From Streptomyces sp. NBC_01335 (GTDB lineage Bacteria > Actinomycetota > Actinomycetes > Streptomycetales > Streptomycetaceae): DNA of 64,000 bases. Of this stretch, positions 8,967 to 17,696 are shown one piece after another (the first letter of the stretch is position 1; each line of letters opens with the position of its first letter). The stretch is from positions 2,046,001 through 2,110,000 of the forward strand of contig NZ_CP108370.1 of NCBI RefSeq assembly GCF_035953295.1, read 5' to 3'. Under the pieces are notes generated by a model. The model saw nothing but the letters and a program-made list of their open reading frames with translations, did not search any database and was not told where the DNA came from. Position numbers and translations under genes: made by a program.

Positions 8967-9947
8967 GTGTCCGCTGTCGCACCCGACGGGCGCAAGATGC
9001 TGCGCCTGGAGGTCCGGAACAGCCAGACCCCCATCGAGCGCAAGCCCGAGTGGATCAAAACCCGGGCGAAGATGGGCCCCGAGTACAACCAGCTGCAGAA
9101 GCTCGTGAAGAGCGAGGGGCTGCACACGGTCTGCCAGGAGGCGGGCTGTCCCAACATCTTCGAATGCTGGGAGGACCGCGAGGCGACCTTCCTCATCGGC
9201 GGTGACCAGTGCACCCGGCGCTGCGACTTCTGCCAGATCGACACGGGCAAGCCGCAGGCGCTGGACCGCGACGAGCCGCGCAGGGTCGGCGAGTCCGTCG
9301 TCACGATGGACCTGAACTACGCCACGATCACCGGCGTCGCCCGCGACGACCTGGAGGACGGCGGTGCGTGGCTGTACGCGGAGACCGTCCGCCAGATCCA
9401 CGCGCTGACGGACGGCCGCGAGGCCGGCCGCACCAAGGTCGAGCTGCTGATCCCCGACTTCAACGCCGAGCCCGCACAGCTGGCCGAGGTCTTCTCCTCG
9501 CGCCCCGAGGTGCTGGCGCACAACGTCGAGACGGTCCCCCGGATCTTCAAGCGCATCCGCCCGGGCTTCCGGTACGAGCGTTCGCTCGAGGTCATCACGC
9601 GGGCCCGCGAGGCCGGTCTGGTGACCAAGTCGAACCTGATCCTCGGCATGGGCGAGACCCGCGAGGAGGTCAGCGAGGCGCTCCAGGACCTGCACGACGC
9701 CGGGTGCGAGCTGATCACGATCACGCAGTACCTGCGCCCCTCCGTCCGGCACCACCCCGTCGAGCGCTGGGTGAAGCCGCAGGAGTTCGTGGAGCTGAAG
9801 GACGAGGCCGACGCGATCGGGTACTCCGGTGTGATGTCGGGCCCGCTGGTCCGTTCCTCGTACCGCGCCGGGCGCCTCTTCCAGCAGGCGATGGCGGCCC
9901 GCGACGCGGCCGCCGCCGGAACGGGCGCGCACACCGCGTCCGTGTGA
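8967..9947 (+). CDS. lipA: Lipoyl synthase
   Basis: LipA is a radical-SAM enzyme that inserts two sulfur atoms into protein-bound octanoyl groups. The 326-residue protein has both iron-sulfur sets: C56, C61 and C67 (auxiliary cluster, sacrificial sulfur donor) and C82, C86 and C89 in CTRRCDFC (radical-SAM cluster). RSSYRAG near the end supplies the conserved C-terminal serine. The GTG at 8967 was chosen over an upstream frame opening at 8919 because AAAGGGGAG at 8951-8959 is a good ribosome-binding site and the product then starts [10 protein letters not shown], as in S. coelicolor. It lies 183 bases after lipB. Confidence 0.96.
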   Translation: MSAVAPDGRKMLRLEVRNSQTPIERKPEWIKTRAKMGPEYNQLQKLVKSEGLHTVCQEAGCPNIFECWEDREATFLIGGDQCTRRCDFCQIDTGKPQALDRDEPRRVGESVVTMDLNYATITGVARDDLEDGGAWLYAETVRQIHALTDGREAGRTKVELLIPDFNAEPAQLAEVFSSRPEVLAHNVETVPRIFKRIRPGFRYERSLEVITRAREAGLVTKSNLILGMGETREEVSEALQDLHDAGCELITITQYLRPSVRHHPVERWVKPQEFVELKDEADAIGYSGVMSGPLVRSSYRAGRLFQQAMAARDAAAAGTGAHTASV

Positions 9948-9967
9948 ATCCGAGCACAAGGCATTAC

Positions 9968-9984
9968 CGGGCGGTAACCGCCCG
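9968..9984 (+). terminator. Short hairpin after lipA
   Basis: CGGGCGG at 9968-9974 pairs with CCGCCCG at 9978-9984 around TAA, 21 bases after the lipA stop codon. It is short but perfectly paired. Confidence 0.5.
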
Positions 9985-10286
9985 CGCGCGGCGGCCCGTA
10001 CGCTCCCCGCAGGTGGGGGACGCGTATGGGCCGCCTCGGCGTGCGCACGGCCCGCATCAAGGTTTCATTGGTGTTTGACCGACCGGTCATGCCCTGGTAA
10101 CACCGGGATGTGACCCTGGTCCCAGAGCAGTGACCCCGGGTCCCGGAGCCAGTGATCCCGGCCCCGGAGCAGTTCCAGATCAGCGACCCCGGGTTCCGCG
10201 GGCCCCAGTGGCCGAACCCGCTGTCGCGCCCGTTTCCCGCACCCCGTTCCGCGCCGTACGCGGACCGCCCCGAGAGGGAACAGACG
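9985..10286. other. Intergenic stretch with imperfect 21-bp repeats
   Basis: No gene is supported here. An inverted repeat TGACC-GACC-GGTCA lies at 10076-10089, a possible regulator site. From 10121 to about 10200 the pattern CCCGGAGCAGTGACCCCGGG recurs about three times with changes (units near 10121, 10142 and 10163-10194). The promoter of the downstream 69-residue gene should lie here. Confidence 0.5.
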
Positions 10287-10496
10287 ATGCAGGCCGCGCC
10301 GGTACGTGCCCACACCCTTCCGACCGTCACCCACGCTCTCCGCGCCGTGGAGTCGCTGCTGCTGAGCAGCGGCCAGCGCACCGCCCGCCGCAACGCCTGG
10401 ACCGCGGTCCTGGAGGACCGCCGCCGCGCCAAGGACCGGGTCGAGGCCCAGCACGTACTGGAGGCCGTTGCGGAGCACCGTTCCTCGGCCACGTAA
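10287..10496 (+). CDS. Small conserved hypothetical protein (69 aa)
   Basis: The product starts MQAAPVRAHTLPTVTHALRAVESLL and is helical, with an Arg/Ala-rich second half (QRTARRNAWTAVLEDRRRAKDRVEAQHVLEAV). It resembles the small unknown protein found between lipA and the DUF4191 gene in other streptomycetes. The ATG at 10287 has GAGAGGGAA just upstream; a longer in-frame opening from 10152 runs through the repeat region and was not used. It lies 10 bases before the DUF4191 gene, so the two are probably cotranscribed. The function is unknown. Confidence 0.72.
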   Translation: MQAAPVRAHTLPTVTHALRAVESLLLSSGQRTARRNAWTAVLEDRRRAKDRVEAQHVLEAVAEHRSSAT

Positions 10497-10506
10497 ACTT
10501 CTGTAC

Positions 10507-11214
10507 ATGGCGAGGAAGGCAAACACTGAAGGCGCGGACAGCGCCGAGAACGCGGGGCGGCTCAAGCAGATCGCCCTGACCTACAAGATGACCCGGCGGT
10601 CGGACCCGAAGATCGGCCTCGTGCTCGCGGGGCTGGGAATCGTCGTCTTCGGCGTGATCCTCGCGATCGGTTTCGCGATCGGTCACCCGCTCTACCTGGG
10701 CATCCTGGGCTTCGTCCTGGCCGTCCTCGCGATGATGATCGTCTTCGGACGGCGCGCGGAGGCCGCGGCCTTCGGTCAGATGGAGGGCCAGCCCGGTGCC
10801 GCGGCAGCGGTGCTGGACCGGATCGGGCGCGGCTGGACCACCACTCCGGCGGTCGCGATGAACCGCAGCCAGGACGTCGTCCACCGCGCGGTCGGCAAGG
10901 CCGGCATCGTGCTGGTGGCCGAGGGCAACCCGAACCGGGTGAAGAGCCTGCTGGCCGCCGAGAAGAAGCGGATGGCGCGCATCGTCGTCGACGTCCCCGT
11001 GCACGACATCATCGTGGGCGACGGCGAGGGCCAGGTGCCGCTGAAGAAGGTGCGCACCAAGATGCTGAAGTACCCGCGCATCCTCAGCGGACCGCAGGTC
11101 ACGGCGGCCAACGACCGGCTGCGGGCGATGGGCGACCTGATGAGCAACATGCCGCTCCCGAAGGGGCCCATGCCCAAGGGGATGCGGATGCCGCGCGGCG
11201 GAAAGATGCGCTGA
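10507..11214 (+). CDS. DUF4191 family membrane protein
   Basis: This 235-residue protein has two adjacent transmembrane helices (about residues 35-80: IGLVLAGLGIVVFGVILAIGF and LYLGILGFVLAVLAMMIVFG). A soluble domain follows (VLDRIGRGWTTTPAVAMNRSQDVVHRAVG, then LAAEKKRMARIV), and a Met/Pro/Gly-rich basic tail (MPLPKGPMPKGMRMPRGGKMR region). It matches DUF4191, an actinobacterial family that sits next to lipA or glnA. Its biochemical role is unknown. The ATG at 10507 gives the conserved MARKAN start. Confidence 0.85.
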   Translation: MARKANTEGADSAENAGRLKQIALTYKMTRRSDPKIGLVLAGLGIVVFGVILAIGFAIGHPLYLGILGFVLAVLAMMIVFGRRAEAAAFGQMEGQPGAAAAVLDRIGRGWTTTPAVAMNRSQDVVHRAVGKAGIVLVAEGNPNRVKSLLAAEKKRMARIVVDVPVHDIIVGDGEGQVPLKKVRTKMLKYPRILSGPQVTAANDRLRAMGDLMSNMPLPKGPMPKGMRMPRGGKMR

Positions 11215-11341
11215 CCGGTACCGCGTAGCACCAGTACCTCGTAGGACCACCACCTCGTAGGGCGGTCCGCTCCACTTTTCTCGCCGCGCGGGCGCGGCAC
11301 ACCGCATCGCGCGGTCCGCGCCCAGACGTCACACCTCACAC

Positions 11342-11384
11342 AAGGGGGGCGGCCCCGACCTGACCGGTCGGGGCCGCCCCTCTT
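11342..11384. terminator. Strong hairpin between convergent genes
   Basis: GGGGCGGCCCCGACC at 11346-11360 pairs perfectly with 11366-11380 around TGACC. The stem can extend outward by about four more pairs, to 11342 and 11384. It lies 128 bases after the DUF4191 gene. Confidence 0.85.
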
Positions 11385-11662
11385 CGCGTGCGGGTGGTGC
11401 GGGGTCGGTGCGCGGGGTCGGTGCGCGGGGCCGGGTGAGGCGTCGGCGGCGCGGTGGCGGTGCGCGTACCGGCTTCACGGGGCCGGTCTCGGCCCCGCGC
11501 ACCCCCGGGGGTCCACATGGTGAACGGGCCGGGTCATCGTACGGATGCGGTTGTCCGGATGGCGGAACGCCCTCGGCCCCTTTTCCCGGGGTTCCGGAAC
11601 CGGTACCGGGCCGGGGTGCCACCGGGGTCTCGCCGCGGTGCCGCCGGGGCCCCCGGGGAGGG
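11385..11662. other. Gene-free stretch between DUF4191 and RDD genes
   Basis: No convincing gene is present. A 13-base unit GGGGTCGGTGCGC is repeated at 11401-11413 and 11414-11426, with a decayed third copy. The rest is high-GC sequence in which frames are open on several strands but none shows a ribosome-binding site or known protein features. Confidence 0.5.
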
Positions 11663-12130
11663 TCAGAGGCGGACCTGGACGGACCGGGAGAGCCGGTCGT
11701 GCAGTCCGCGCCCGTCACGGTCCCAGATGAGGGCCGGGATCACCAGGACGAGCAGCACGCTCCGTACGAGGACGCGCACCAGACCGAACCGTCCACCGTC
11801 CTGGGAGACGACCCGCAGGCGCAGCAGACGCTTGCCGGGAGTGAAGCCGAGGGTGCCGACGGTGAGGAAGCTCATGACCAGGAAGACGAGCAACGCCCAG
11901 TTACCGGCGGCCTGTTGGTCACCGGGAGCGATGAGCCCGTATGCGATCACCAGGCAGAGCGCCCAGTCGATGAAGATCGCGCCGAAGCGGCGGCCGAGCG
12001 GGGCCACCGACCCCGGGCCCTCCTCGGGCAGCCCGAGGCGCTTGCCCCGGTAGCCGAAGTCGACGCCCATGTCCTCGGCGGCGGCCTGGGGGCCGGAGAG
12101 CCACGATCCGATTGCTTGCCTGTTGTCCAC
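11663..12130 (-). CDS. RDD family membrane protein
   Basis: This 155-residue protein has an N-terminal soluble part and two or three membrane helices (GAIFIDWALCLVIAYGL, WALLVFLVMSFLTVGTLG, VLVRSVLLVLVIPALIWD). The RDD signature is spread as R48-R49 then D55, with TPGKRLLRLRV before the last helix. RDD proteins are poorly understood; some members act in ion transport. It is divergent from glnA, which is its usual neighbour in Streptomyces. Confidence 0.86.
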   Translation of the reverse strand: MDNRQAIGSWLSGPQAAAEDMGVDFGYRGKRLGLPEEGPGSVAPLGRRFGAIFIDWALCLVIAYGLIAPGDQQAAGNWALLVFLVMSFLTVGTLGFTPGKRLLRLRVVSQDGGRFGLVRVLVRSVLLVLVIPALIWDRDGRGLHDRLSRSVQVRL

Positions 12131-12214
12131 CCGACCACGGTACTGCGAGCGGGTTTGCTTCCTGGCGCCCGGGGCACGGGATGAGGCGTTGGGGTGTCCC
12201 CCACCGCGCGCCCG

Positions 12215-12253
12215 GTTAACTTGGGCGAAACAAATGGGTCATGCTTGGGAAAT
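12215..12253 (+). promoter_or_regulatory. GlnR operator upstream of glnA
   Basis: Four half-sites at 11-base spacing fit the GlnR box: TTAAC (12216-12220), GAAAC (12227-12231), GTCAT (12238-12242) and GAAAT (12249-12253). GlnR is the nitrogen regulator of Streptomyces and activates glnA under nitrogen limitation. The array lies about 100 bases before the glnA start. Confidence 0.85.
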
Positions 12254-12350
12254 CCCGTCTGCCTAAGGTCGCCCTCAACGTGCGCCACCGCACTGGCGAC
12301 ACACACGAGCTACAACCCCGTCCCTCCGGGCCGGGAGTAGGAGGAGTTGG

Positions 12351-13760
12351 ATGTTCCAGAACGCCGACGAAGTGCAGAAGTACGTCGCGGACAACGACGT
12401 GAAGTTCATCGACGTCCGCTTCTGCGACCTGCCCGGTGTGATGCAGCACTTCACCATCCCGGCAGCGAGCTTCGACCCGGCCGAGGAACTCGCCTTCGAC
12501 GGTTCGTCGATCCGCGGCTTCCAGGCCATCCACGAGTCCGACATGGCGCTCCGCGCCGACCTGTCGACCGCCCGGGTGGACCCCTTCCGCCGCGACAAGA
12601 CGGTCAACATCAACTTCTTCATCCACGACCCGATCACCGGCGAGCAGTACAGCCGTGACCCGCGGAACGTGGCCAAGAAGGCCGAGGCGTACCTCGCCTC
12701 CACCGGCTTCGCCGACACCGCCTACTTCGGTCCCGAGGCCGAGTTCTACGTCTTCGACAACGTCCGCTTCCAGACGTCGGCGAACGAGAGCTTCTACCAC
12801 ATCGACTCCGAGGCCGGCGCCTGGAACACCGGTGCGGTCGAGAACAACCGCGGGTACAAGGTCCGTTACAAGGGCGGCTACTTCCCGACCCCGCCGGTCG
12901 ACCACTTCGCCGACCTGCGTGCCGAGATCTCCCTGGAGCTGGACAAGAACGGCCTCCAGGTCGAGCGCCAGCACCACGAGGTCGGCACCGCCGGCCAGGC
13001 CGAGATCAACTACAAGTTCAACACGCTGCTCGCCGCGGCCGACGACCTGATGCTCTTCAAGTACATCGTGAAGAACGTCGCCTGGCGCAACGGCAAGACC
13101 GCGACCTTCATGCCGAAGCCGATCTTCGGCGACAACGGCTCGGGCATGCACGTGCACCAGTCGCTGTGGCAGGGCGGCTCGCCGCTCTTCTACGACGAGC
13201 AGGGTTACGCCGGCCTGTCGGACATGGCCCGCTACTACATCGGCGGCATCCTCAAGCACGCCCCGTCGCTGCTGGCCTTCACCAACCCGACGGTGAACTC
13301 GTACCACCGCCTGGTCCCCGGCTTCGAGGCCCCGGTCAACATGGTGTACTCGCAGCGCAACCGCTCCGCCGCGATGCGCATCCCGATCACCGGCTCGAAC
13401 CCGAAGGCCAAGCGCGTCGAGTTCCGCGCCCCGGACCCGTCCTCGAACCCGTACCTCGCGTTCGCGGCGCTCCTGATGGCCGGCCTCGACGGCGTCAAGA
13501 ACAAGATCGAGCCGGCCGAGCCGATCGACAAGGACCTGTACGAGCTGGCTCCCGAGGAGCACGCCAACGTCCAGCAGGTCCCGACCTCGCTGCCGGCCGT
13601 CCTCGAGGCGCTGGAGCAGGACAACGAGTACCTCCAGGCCGGCGGTGTCTTCACCACCGACCTGATCGAGACGTGGATCGACTACAAGCGCACCCACGAG
13701 ATCGCCCCGATCCAGCTGCGGCCGCACCCGCACGAGTTCGAGCTGTACTTCGACCTCTAA
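12351..13760 (+). CDS. glnA: Glutamine synthetase type I
   Basis: GSI makes glutamine from glutamate, ammonia and ATP and is the main ammonium-assimilating enzyme. The 469-residue length is typical of GSI-beta. Motifs include the beta-grasp N terminus with FDGSSIRGF, the ATP/metal residues in [10 protein letters not shown] and [15 protein letters not shown], and [16 protein letters not shown]. Tyr397 in LYELAPEE matches the adenylylation site used by GlnE, whose gene lies 30 kb downstream in this window. GGAGG lies just before the ATG. A GlnR box upstream and a strong hairpin downstream suggest a single-gene transcript. Confidence 0.97.
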   Translation: MFQNADEVQKYVADNDVKFIDVRFCDLPGVMQHFTIPAASFDPAEELAFDGSSIRGFQAIHESDMALRADLSTARVDPFRRDKTVNINFFIHDPITGEQYSRDPRNVAKKAEAYLASTGFADTAYFGPEAEFYVFDNVRFQTSANESFYHIDSEAGAWNTGAVENNRGYKVRYKGGYFPTPPVDHFADLRAEISLELDKNGLQVERQHHEVGTAGQAEINYKFNTLLAAADDLMLFKYIVKNVAWRNGKTATFMPKPIFGDNGSGMHVHQSLWQGGSPLFYDEQGYAGLSDMARYYIGGILKHAPSLLAFTNPTVNSYHRLVPGFEAPVNMVYSQRNRSAAMRIPITGSNPKAKRVEFRAPDPSSNPYLAFAALLMAGLDGVKNKIEPAEPIDKDLYELAPEEHANVQQVPTSLPAVLEALEQDNEYLQAGGVFTTDLIETWIDYKRTHEIAPIQLRPHPHEFELYFDL

Positions 13761-13800
13761 GAAGCGGCTCCCGGTCTCCCCGGGACGGCTTCCGATCGAA

Positions 13801-13846
13801 AAGGAGCGTTGCCTCCACCCCTCGGCGGGTGGCGGCAACGCTCCTT
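13801..13846 (+). terminator. Two-part hairpin terminator after glnA
   Basis: Bases 13801-13813 (AAGGAGCGTTGCC) pair with 13834-13846, and inside them CCACCC (13815-13820) pairs with GGGTGG (13827-13832). A run of TTCG follows. It starts 41 bases after the glnA stop codon and also faces the convergent gene. Confidence 0.85.
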
Positions 13847-13883
13847 TCGTTCGTCCGCCGGTCGTTGCCGGCCCAGGCCCCCG

Positions 13884-14687
13884 TCAGCCCAGCTCGATGA
13901 CCGGCCGGACGGAGAAGTCCTCGTACAGGTCCTCGCCGTCGGGCGAGTGCAGGAACTCCGCGATCCCGGGGTTGTGGTGGGCGGTGGCCAGGGGCAGCCA
14001 GCCGAGGAAGGTGCCGTAGCCGCCGCAGACGGCCTCGCCGCCGTCGCCGCCGTGGACGCGGGCGGGGTCGCCGGTCATCTCCGCCTCGTACACGTCGTGG
14101 CCGATGCGCAGGCCGAAGGCGTTGGGCAGGCGGTGCGGGCCGGGCCCCCCTCCGTACGGGGAACAGTCGGCCGGGTACGTGTCGCCCCAGCGGAACAGGG
14201 TCCCGGCGCCGGCGCCGCAGGCGTGCTCCCACTCGTCGGGGGTGGGCGGGCGCAGGCCCCGGGCGGCGAGCAGGCCGGGGACCTCGCGCGGTACGTCGGG
14301 CAGCGGCTCGGCCTCCACCGCCATGAGGACGGTGGGGAGGGTGACGGTGCGGCGGGGGGTCAGGACCCCGGCCAGGTGGGTGGAGAGGTCTGCGTCGAAG
14401 CCGAAGCCGCCCGCGAGGGACTCCTCGCGGTAGGAGGCGAGTTGCCCGGGGCTCGGGCTCCACGCGGCCAGGTCGAATCCGACGCGCACCTCGCCGCCGG
14501 GTATCAGGGCGAACCCCTGCCCGTCCCGCTCGATCACCGCGCGGTGCGGGACCCGGCCCCGCGCCGGGTCGCTCTCCCACTCGGTCAGGGTGCCGCCCAC
14601 GTGCCGGGCGGCTTCCTCGGCGTGACGGAGTGCGGCGGCCCCGTCCAGGGCGCACCAGTGGTCGAAGGTCGGGGCGGCGAGTGACAT
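13884..14687 (-). CDS. Formylglycine-generating-enzyme-like (SUMF1 fold) protein
   Basis: This 267-residue soluble protein has a C-terminal half resembling the FGE-sulfatase/SUMF1 fold: LRPPTPDEWEHACGAGAG, then TLFRWGDTYPAD and NAFGLRIGHDVYEAEM. True formylglycine-generating enzymes use two active-site cysteines near the C terminus; I could not place that pair, so sulfatase activation should not be assumed. Other members of this fold are EgtB-like iron enzymes, and there is no ergothioneine gene nearby. The ATG at 14687 gives MSLAAPTFDHW; the frame stays open further upstream, but without typical sequence. It is convergent with glnA. Confidence 0.62.
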   Translation of the reverse strand: MSLAAPTFDHWCALDGAAALRHAEEAARHVGGTLTEWESDPARGRVPHRAVIERDGQGFALIPGGEVRVGFDLAAWSPSPGQLASYREESLAGGFGFDADLSTHLAGVLTPRRTVTLPTVLMAVEAEPLPDVPREVPGLLAARGLRPPTPDEWEHACGAGAGTLFRWGDTYPADCSPYGGGPGPHRLPNAFGLRIGHDVYEAEMTGDPARVHGGDGGEAVCGGYGTFLGWLPLATAHHNPGIAEFLHSPDGEDLYEDFSVRPVIELG

Positions 14688-14809
14688 GCGGGGAGTCTGC
14701 CAGCCGCCACCGACAACCGGCCGACGGCTCGAAAACCCGCGCCCCGCGCCCCCGGAGAGCCGGGGACACGGGGCGCGGGCTTCTGTGGAGCGGAGCCGTC
14801 CGGCCGAGG

Positions 14810-15121
14810 TCAGCGGCCGTGGCGGATCAGCGTGCGGACCATGCGGCAGGTGAGGTCGGACGGCCGGTGGATGCCGAGGCGCTCGGCGGCGCGGCGTATG
14901 CGGCGGTTGCTGGCGCTGGAGGGCTGGTAGACGCCGGAGTCGAGCAGGGCGATCGTCAGCCGCATGGCCTTCAGCCGGCGGTTGTGGGCGACGTACCACT
15001 CACGGGGGCGGCCCGCCGGGAGCCTCTTCTTGGGATGGGGAGCGGCGAACGGCTGCATCGGTAGGAACGGGGCGTGGAGCGTCGGGTCGAGCGGCTTGGT
15101 CGTGACTGCGGCAACGGCCAT
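14810..15121 (-). CDS. Small basic hypothetical protein (103 aa)
   Basis: The product is short and basic (RPREWYVAHNRRLKAMRL and RRIRRAAERLGIHRPSDL regions) and may bind nucleic acid or a phosphate-rich partner, though no named domain was recognised. A good AGGAGG (complement of 15128-15133) lies 6 bases before the ATG at 15121; a TTG two codons upstream was not used. It is transcribed alone, divergent from the arsC-like gene. The well-placed ribosome-binding site is the main evidence that it is real. Confidence 0.62.
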   Translation of the reverse strand: MAVAAVTTKPLDPTLHAPFLPMQPFAAPHPKKRLPAGRPREWYVAHNRRLKAMRLTIALLDSGVYQPSSASNRRIRRAAERLGIHRPSDLTCRMVRTLIRHGR

Positions 15122-15253
15122 CAGCAACCTCCTGGCGCGGTGGTGGAACCCTCACGAACTACCTCCATTTTACCGCCTCGCACTGACAATCGCCCCTGGC
15201 CAGAGGGGATTTCAGCCCTTGCTCCGAGACTCTTGCGCCGTATCCTCGGCCCC

Positions 15254-15619
15254 ATGGAGATCTGGATCAATCCGCGTTGCTCGAAGTGCCGGAGCGCTGT
15301 TTCCCTGCTGGACGCGGAGGGGGCGTCATACACCGTGCGCAGGTACCTGGAGGACGTGCCGACGCCGGACGAGATCCGGGCGGTGCTGGACCGGCTCGGG
15401 CTGGAGCCGTGGGACATCACCCGGACCGGGGAGGCCCTGGCGAAGGAGCTGGGGATCGGCGACTGGCCCCGGGAGACGGCGGAACGCGACCGCTGGATCG
15501 GGGCGCTCTGTGCCGAACCGGCGCTGATACAGCGGCCGATCATCACCGCGGACGACGGCACGGCCGTGGTGGGGCGCTCCCAGGAGGCGGTACGGGAGGC
15601 GTTGGGGCGTACGGGGTGA
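15254..15619 (+). CDS. ArsC/Spx-family thioredoxin-fold protein
   Basis: This 121-residue protein starts MEIWINPRCSKCRSA, placing Cys9 and Cys12 as a CxxC-type redox pair at the head of the first helix, as in the arsenate reductase (ArsC)/Spx/YffB group. The conserved arginine region LIQRPIITADD near residue 95 is also present. It could be a glutaredoxin-dependent arsenate reductase, but no ars genes lie nearby, so a general thiol-redox role is as likely. The ATG at 15254 gives the exact family N terminus. The HAD hydrolase gene begins 97 bases downstream. Confidence 0.82.
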   Translation: MEIWINPRCSKCRSAVSLLDAEGASYTVRRYLEDVPTPDEIRAVLDRLGLEPWDITRTGEALAKELGIGDWPRETAERDRWIGALCAEPALIQRPIITADDGTAVVGRSQEAVREALGRTG

Positions 15620-15716
15620 GCCCGGCTTCGGAGCATCGGCTGTCACGTCGGCGTGTTCCGCCAGGAGTATCCCGGCATCGGTCCCCCGGACCCGGGCGCC
15701 ACGGGATGATCACGCC

Positions 15717-16472
15717 ATGACTGATGTGATCTTCCTCGATCCGGACGGGACTCTGGTCGATCACCGCAACGCGGTCTGGGGGACGATCGACCGGATCGTC
15801 CGGGACGCGCCGGGCGCGACGGCTCCGCCGGAGGAGCTGGCCGCGGCGTGGTGGGCACTGGAGGCGCGCCACATGCGGGAGTACCTGGCCGGTGCGTGCT
15901 CCTTCGCCGAGCACCACCGGCGCAGGGCGCGTTCGTTCCTGCCGCTGCTCGGCGAGCCGGTTCCGGAGGACCCCGGGCTGCTGGACGCCTGGATCGAGGG
16001 CCGCTACCTCGCCGCGTTCGAGAAGTCCTGGGAGACCTATCCCGACGTCGAGCCGTGCCTGGAGGCCCTGAAGGCGCTGCCCCGGGCACCGCGGCTGGCG
16101 GTCCTCACCAACGGGGACCCCGCGCAGCAGCGCGCCAAGCTCGCCCGCTTCGGTCTCCTGGATTACTTCGAGGCGGTGCTGACCCCGGCCGAGCTCGGTG
16201 TGGCCAAGCCCGCGGCCTATGCCGCCGCCTGTGCGTGGATGGGGACGGACCCCGCGCGGGCGGCCAACGTGGGCGACATGCTGTCGAGTGACGTGCACGC
16301 GGCGAACCTCGCCGGGCTCACCGGCATCTGGCTGGACCGCGGCATCGGCTTCGTCACGGGTGGGCCGTCGCCGGCGGCCGACGGGACGGTGTTCCGCGTC
16401 GAGCGGCTCACCGACCTCCCCGGCCGCCTGTCGCGCGACGGCGACAACGACGGCGGCAGCGACGGCGGCTGA
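15717..16472 (+). CDS. HAD-superfamily hydrolase
   Basis: This 251-residue protein is probably a small-molecule phosphatase. All HAD motifs are visible: motif I FLDPDGTLV with nucleophile Asp8 and acid/base Asp10, motif II LTNGD, motif III lysine in GVAKPAA and motif IV GDMLSSDVH. The middle residue of motif I is Pro instead of the usual Phe or Leu, which does not remove a catalytic residue. An alpha-helical C1 cap lies at residues about 15-90. The last 15 residues are a Gly/Asp/Ser-rich tail. The substrate is unknown. Confidence 0.88.
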   Translation: MTDVIFLDPDGTLVDHRNAVWGTIDRIVRDAPGATAPPEELAAAWWALEARHMREYLAGACSFAEHHRRRARSFLPLLGEPVPEDPGLLDAWIEGRYLAAFEKSWETYPDVEPCLEALKALPRAPRLAVLTNGDPAQQRAKLARFGLLDYFEAVLTPAELGVAKPAAYAAACAWMGTDPARAANVGDMLSSDVHAANLAGLTGIWLDRGIGFVTGGPSPAADGTVFRVERLTDLPGRLSRDGDNDGGSDGG

Positions 16473-16497
16473 ACCCGGGCGCCGGTCCCGCAGGGAC

Positions 16498-17418
16498 TCA
16501 GGCGCGGTCCGCCGGGCCCATCTGCGCCTCCGCTTCCGCGAGCAGCTCGGTCAGGCGCGTCCCGAACCGTACGTCGCAGGGGTGCGGTTCTCCGGTGCGT
16601 ACGGCTTCCGCCAGCGCGTCGACGGCTCCGGCGAAGGCGTCCAGGGCGCCGCCCCAGCGGGGCAGGGTGGCGACGCCGTGCTCGCCGCGGAGTTCGATGT
16701 CGGTGCCGGCCGCGCCGAGCGGGGCGGCGAGGCCGAGGGTGGCGGTGCTGGAGGCGCCGGAGGTGTGGCGGAGCACCAGGTGCGCGGTGTCGGACGGGCC
16801 CCGGACGGCGGTCAGTTCGGTCACGTCGCCGAGGACCGGGAGGAGTACGGAGAGGACGTGCGGGCCCACGTCCCAGAGGCCGCCCTTGTCGCTGCGCCAC
16901 GGGGAGGCGGCGTACTCGCTGGTGGATCCGGGGGCGTAGAGCGCGCCGAGCCACTGGCCGCGTGCGGTGAACCACCCCTCCAGCGCCGCCTGTTCGGCGA
17001 TCCAGGCGGCCGTCGCGGGGGCGAAGCGCAGGGTGCAGAAGACGACGGAGGCGACGCCGGCCCGGGCGGCGGCCTCGGCGACCTCGTGGGCGCCGGCCGC
17101 CGTGGTGGCGACCGGCTTGTCGAGCAGGAGGTGGCATCCGGCGGCAGCGGCCCGGGCGGCGAGCGGGGCCTGTACGTCCGGCGGCAGCGCGACGGCGACG
17201 GCGTCGCTGGCGGCGAGCAGCGCGTCGAGGCCGTCGTCCCCGGTGAAGGCCGGGACTCCGTGGTCGTCGGCGAGGGCGGTCGCCGCTTCGGGGCGGCGGC
17301 CCCACACCCCGCTCAGCTCGACGCCGGGGTGGGCGGCGAGGGCGGGGGCGTGGGTCTTGCGGGCCCACGGTCCGGTACCGAGCAGTCCGATGCGCAGGGG
17401 GGTCGCGGAAGTCGTCAT
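16498..17418 (-). CDS. Gfo/Idh/MocA family oxidoreductase
   Basis: This 306-residue NAD(P)-dependent enzyme has an N-terminal Rossmann domain (IGLLGTGPWARKTH, then VAVALPPDVQ) and the hallmark LLLDKPVA, where the lysine is catalytic in sugar and inositol dehydrogenases of the family. The C-terminal half contains GGLWDVGPH, matching the GG-x-x-x-D-x-x-x-H motif that holds the substrate. The substrate cannot be told from sequence. The ATG at 17418 was chosen to start just before the Rossmann fold. It is divergent from glnII. Confidence 0.9.
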   Translation of the reverse strand: MTTSATPLRIGLLGTGPWARKTHAPALAAHPGVELSGVWGRRPEAATALADDHGVPAFTGDDGLDALLAASDAVAVALPPDVQAPLAARAAAAGCHLLLDKPVATTAAGAHEVAEAAARAGVASVVFCTLRFAPATAAWIAEQAALEGWFTARGQWLGALYAPGSTSEYAASPWRSDKGGLWDVGPHVLSVLLPVLGDVTELTAVRGPSDTAHLVLRHTSGASSTATLGLAAPLGAAGTDIELRGEHGVATLPRWGGALDAFAGAVDALAEAVRTGEPHPCDVRFGTRLTELLAEAEAQMGPADRA

Positions 17419-17602
17419 GGGTACCAGTGTGCGGCCCGGTCCGGGTACGGCCCACGAGTGCGGCCCCGTATACGACGAGCCCGCCGGGGCGTGCGGACGG
17501 CGGGGCACGCGGCCGCCGTCGCGGCTCGTCCCCGTACGGCCGGGGGCGCCGGAGGGCGGTGCGGCCGGTGGCTGTGACGGGGTTCATGCGCGGAAAACGT
17601 TG

Positions 17603-17640
17603 GTAACACGGGGTTCACATTGGGGCAACGGATGGGAAAT
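17603..17640 (+). promoter_or_regulatory. GlnR operator upstream of glnII
   Basis: Four half-sites at exact 11-base spacing are present: GTAAC (17603-17607), TTCAC (17614-17618), GCAAC (17625-17629) and GAAAT (17636-17640). They fit the GTnAC-n6-GAAAC type GlnR box and end 56 bases before the glnII start. GCAAC deviates from the GAAAC consensus. Confidence 0.82.
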
Positions 17641-17696
17641 CGCGTCTTGCCAAGCTGCGCGCATAGACCTCGCAGCACCCCCAAAGGATGGCTTCC

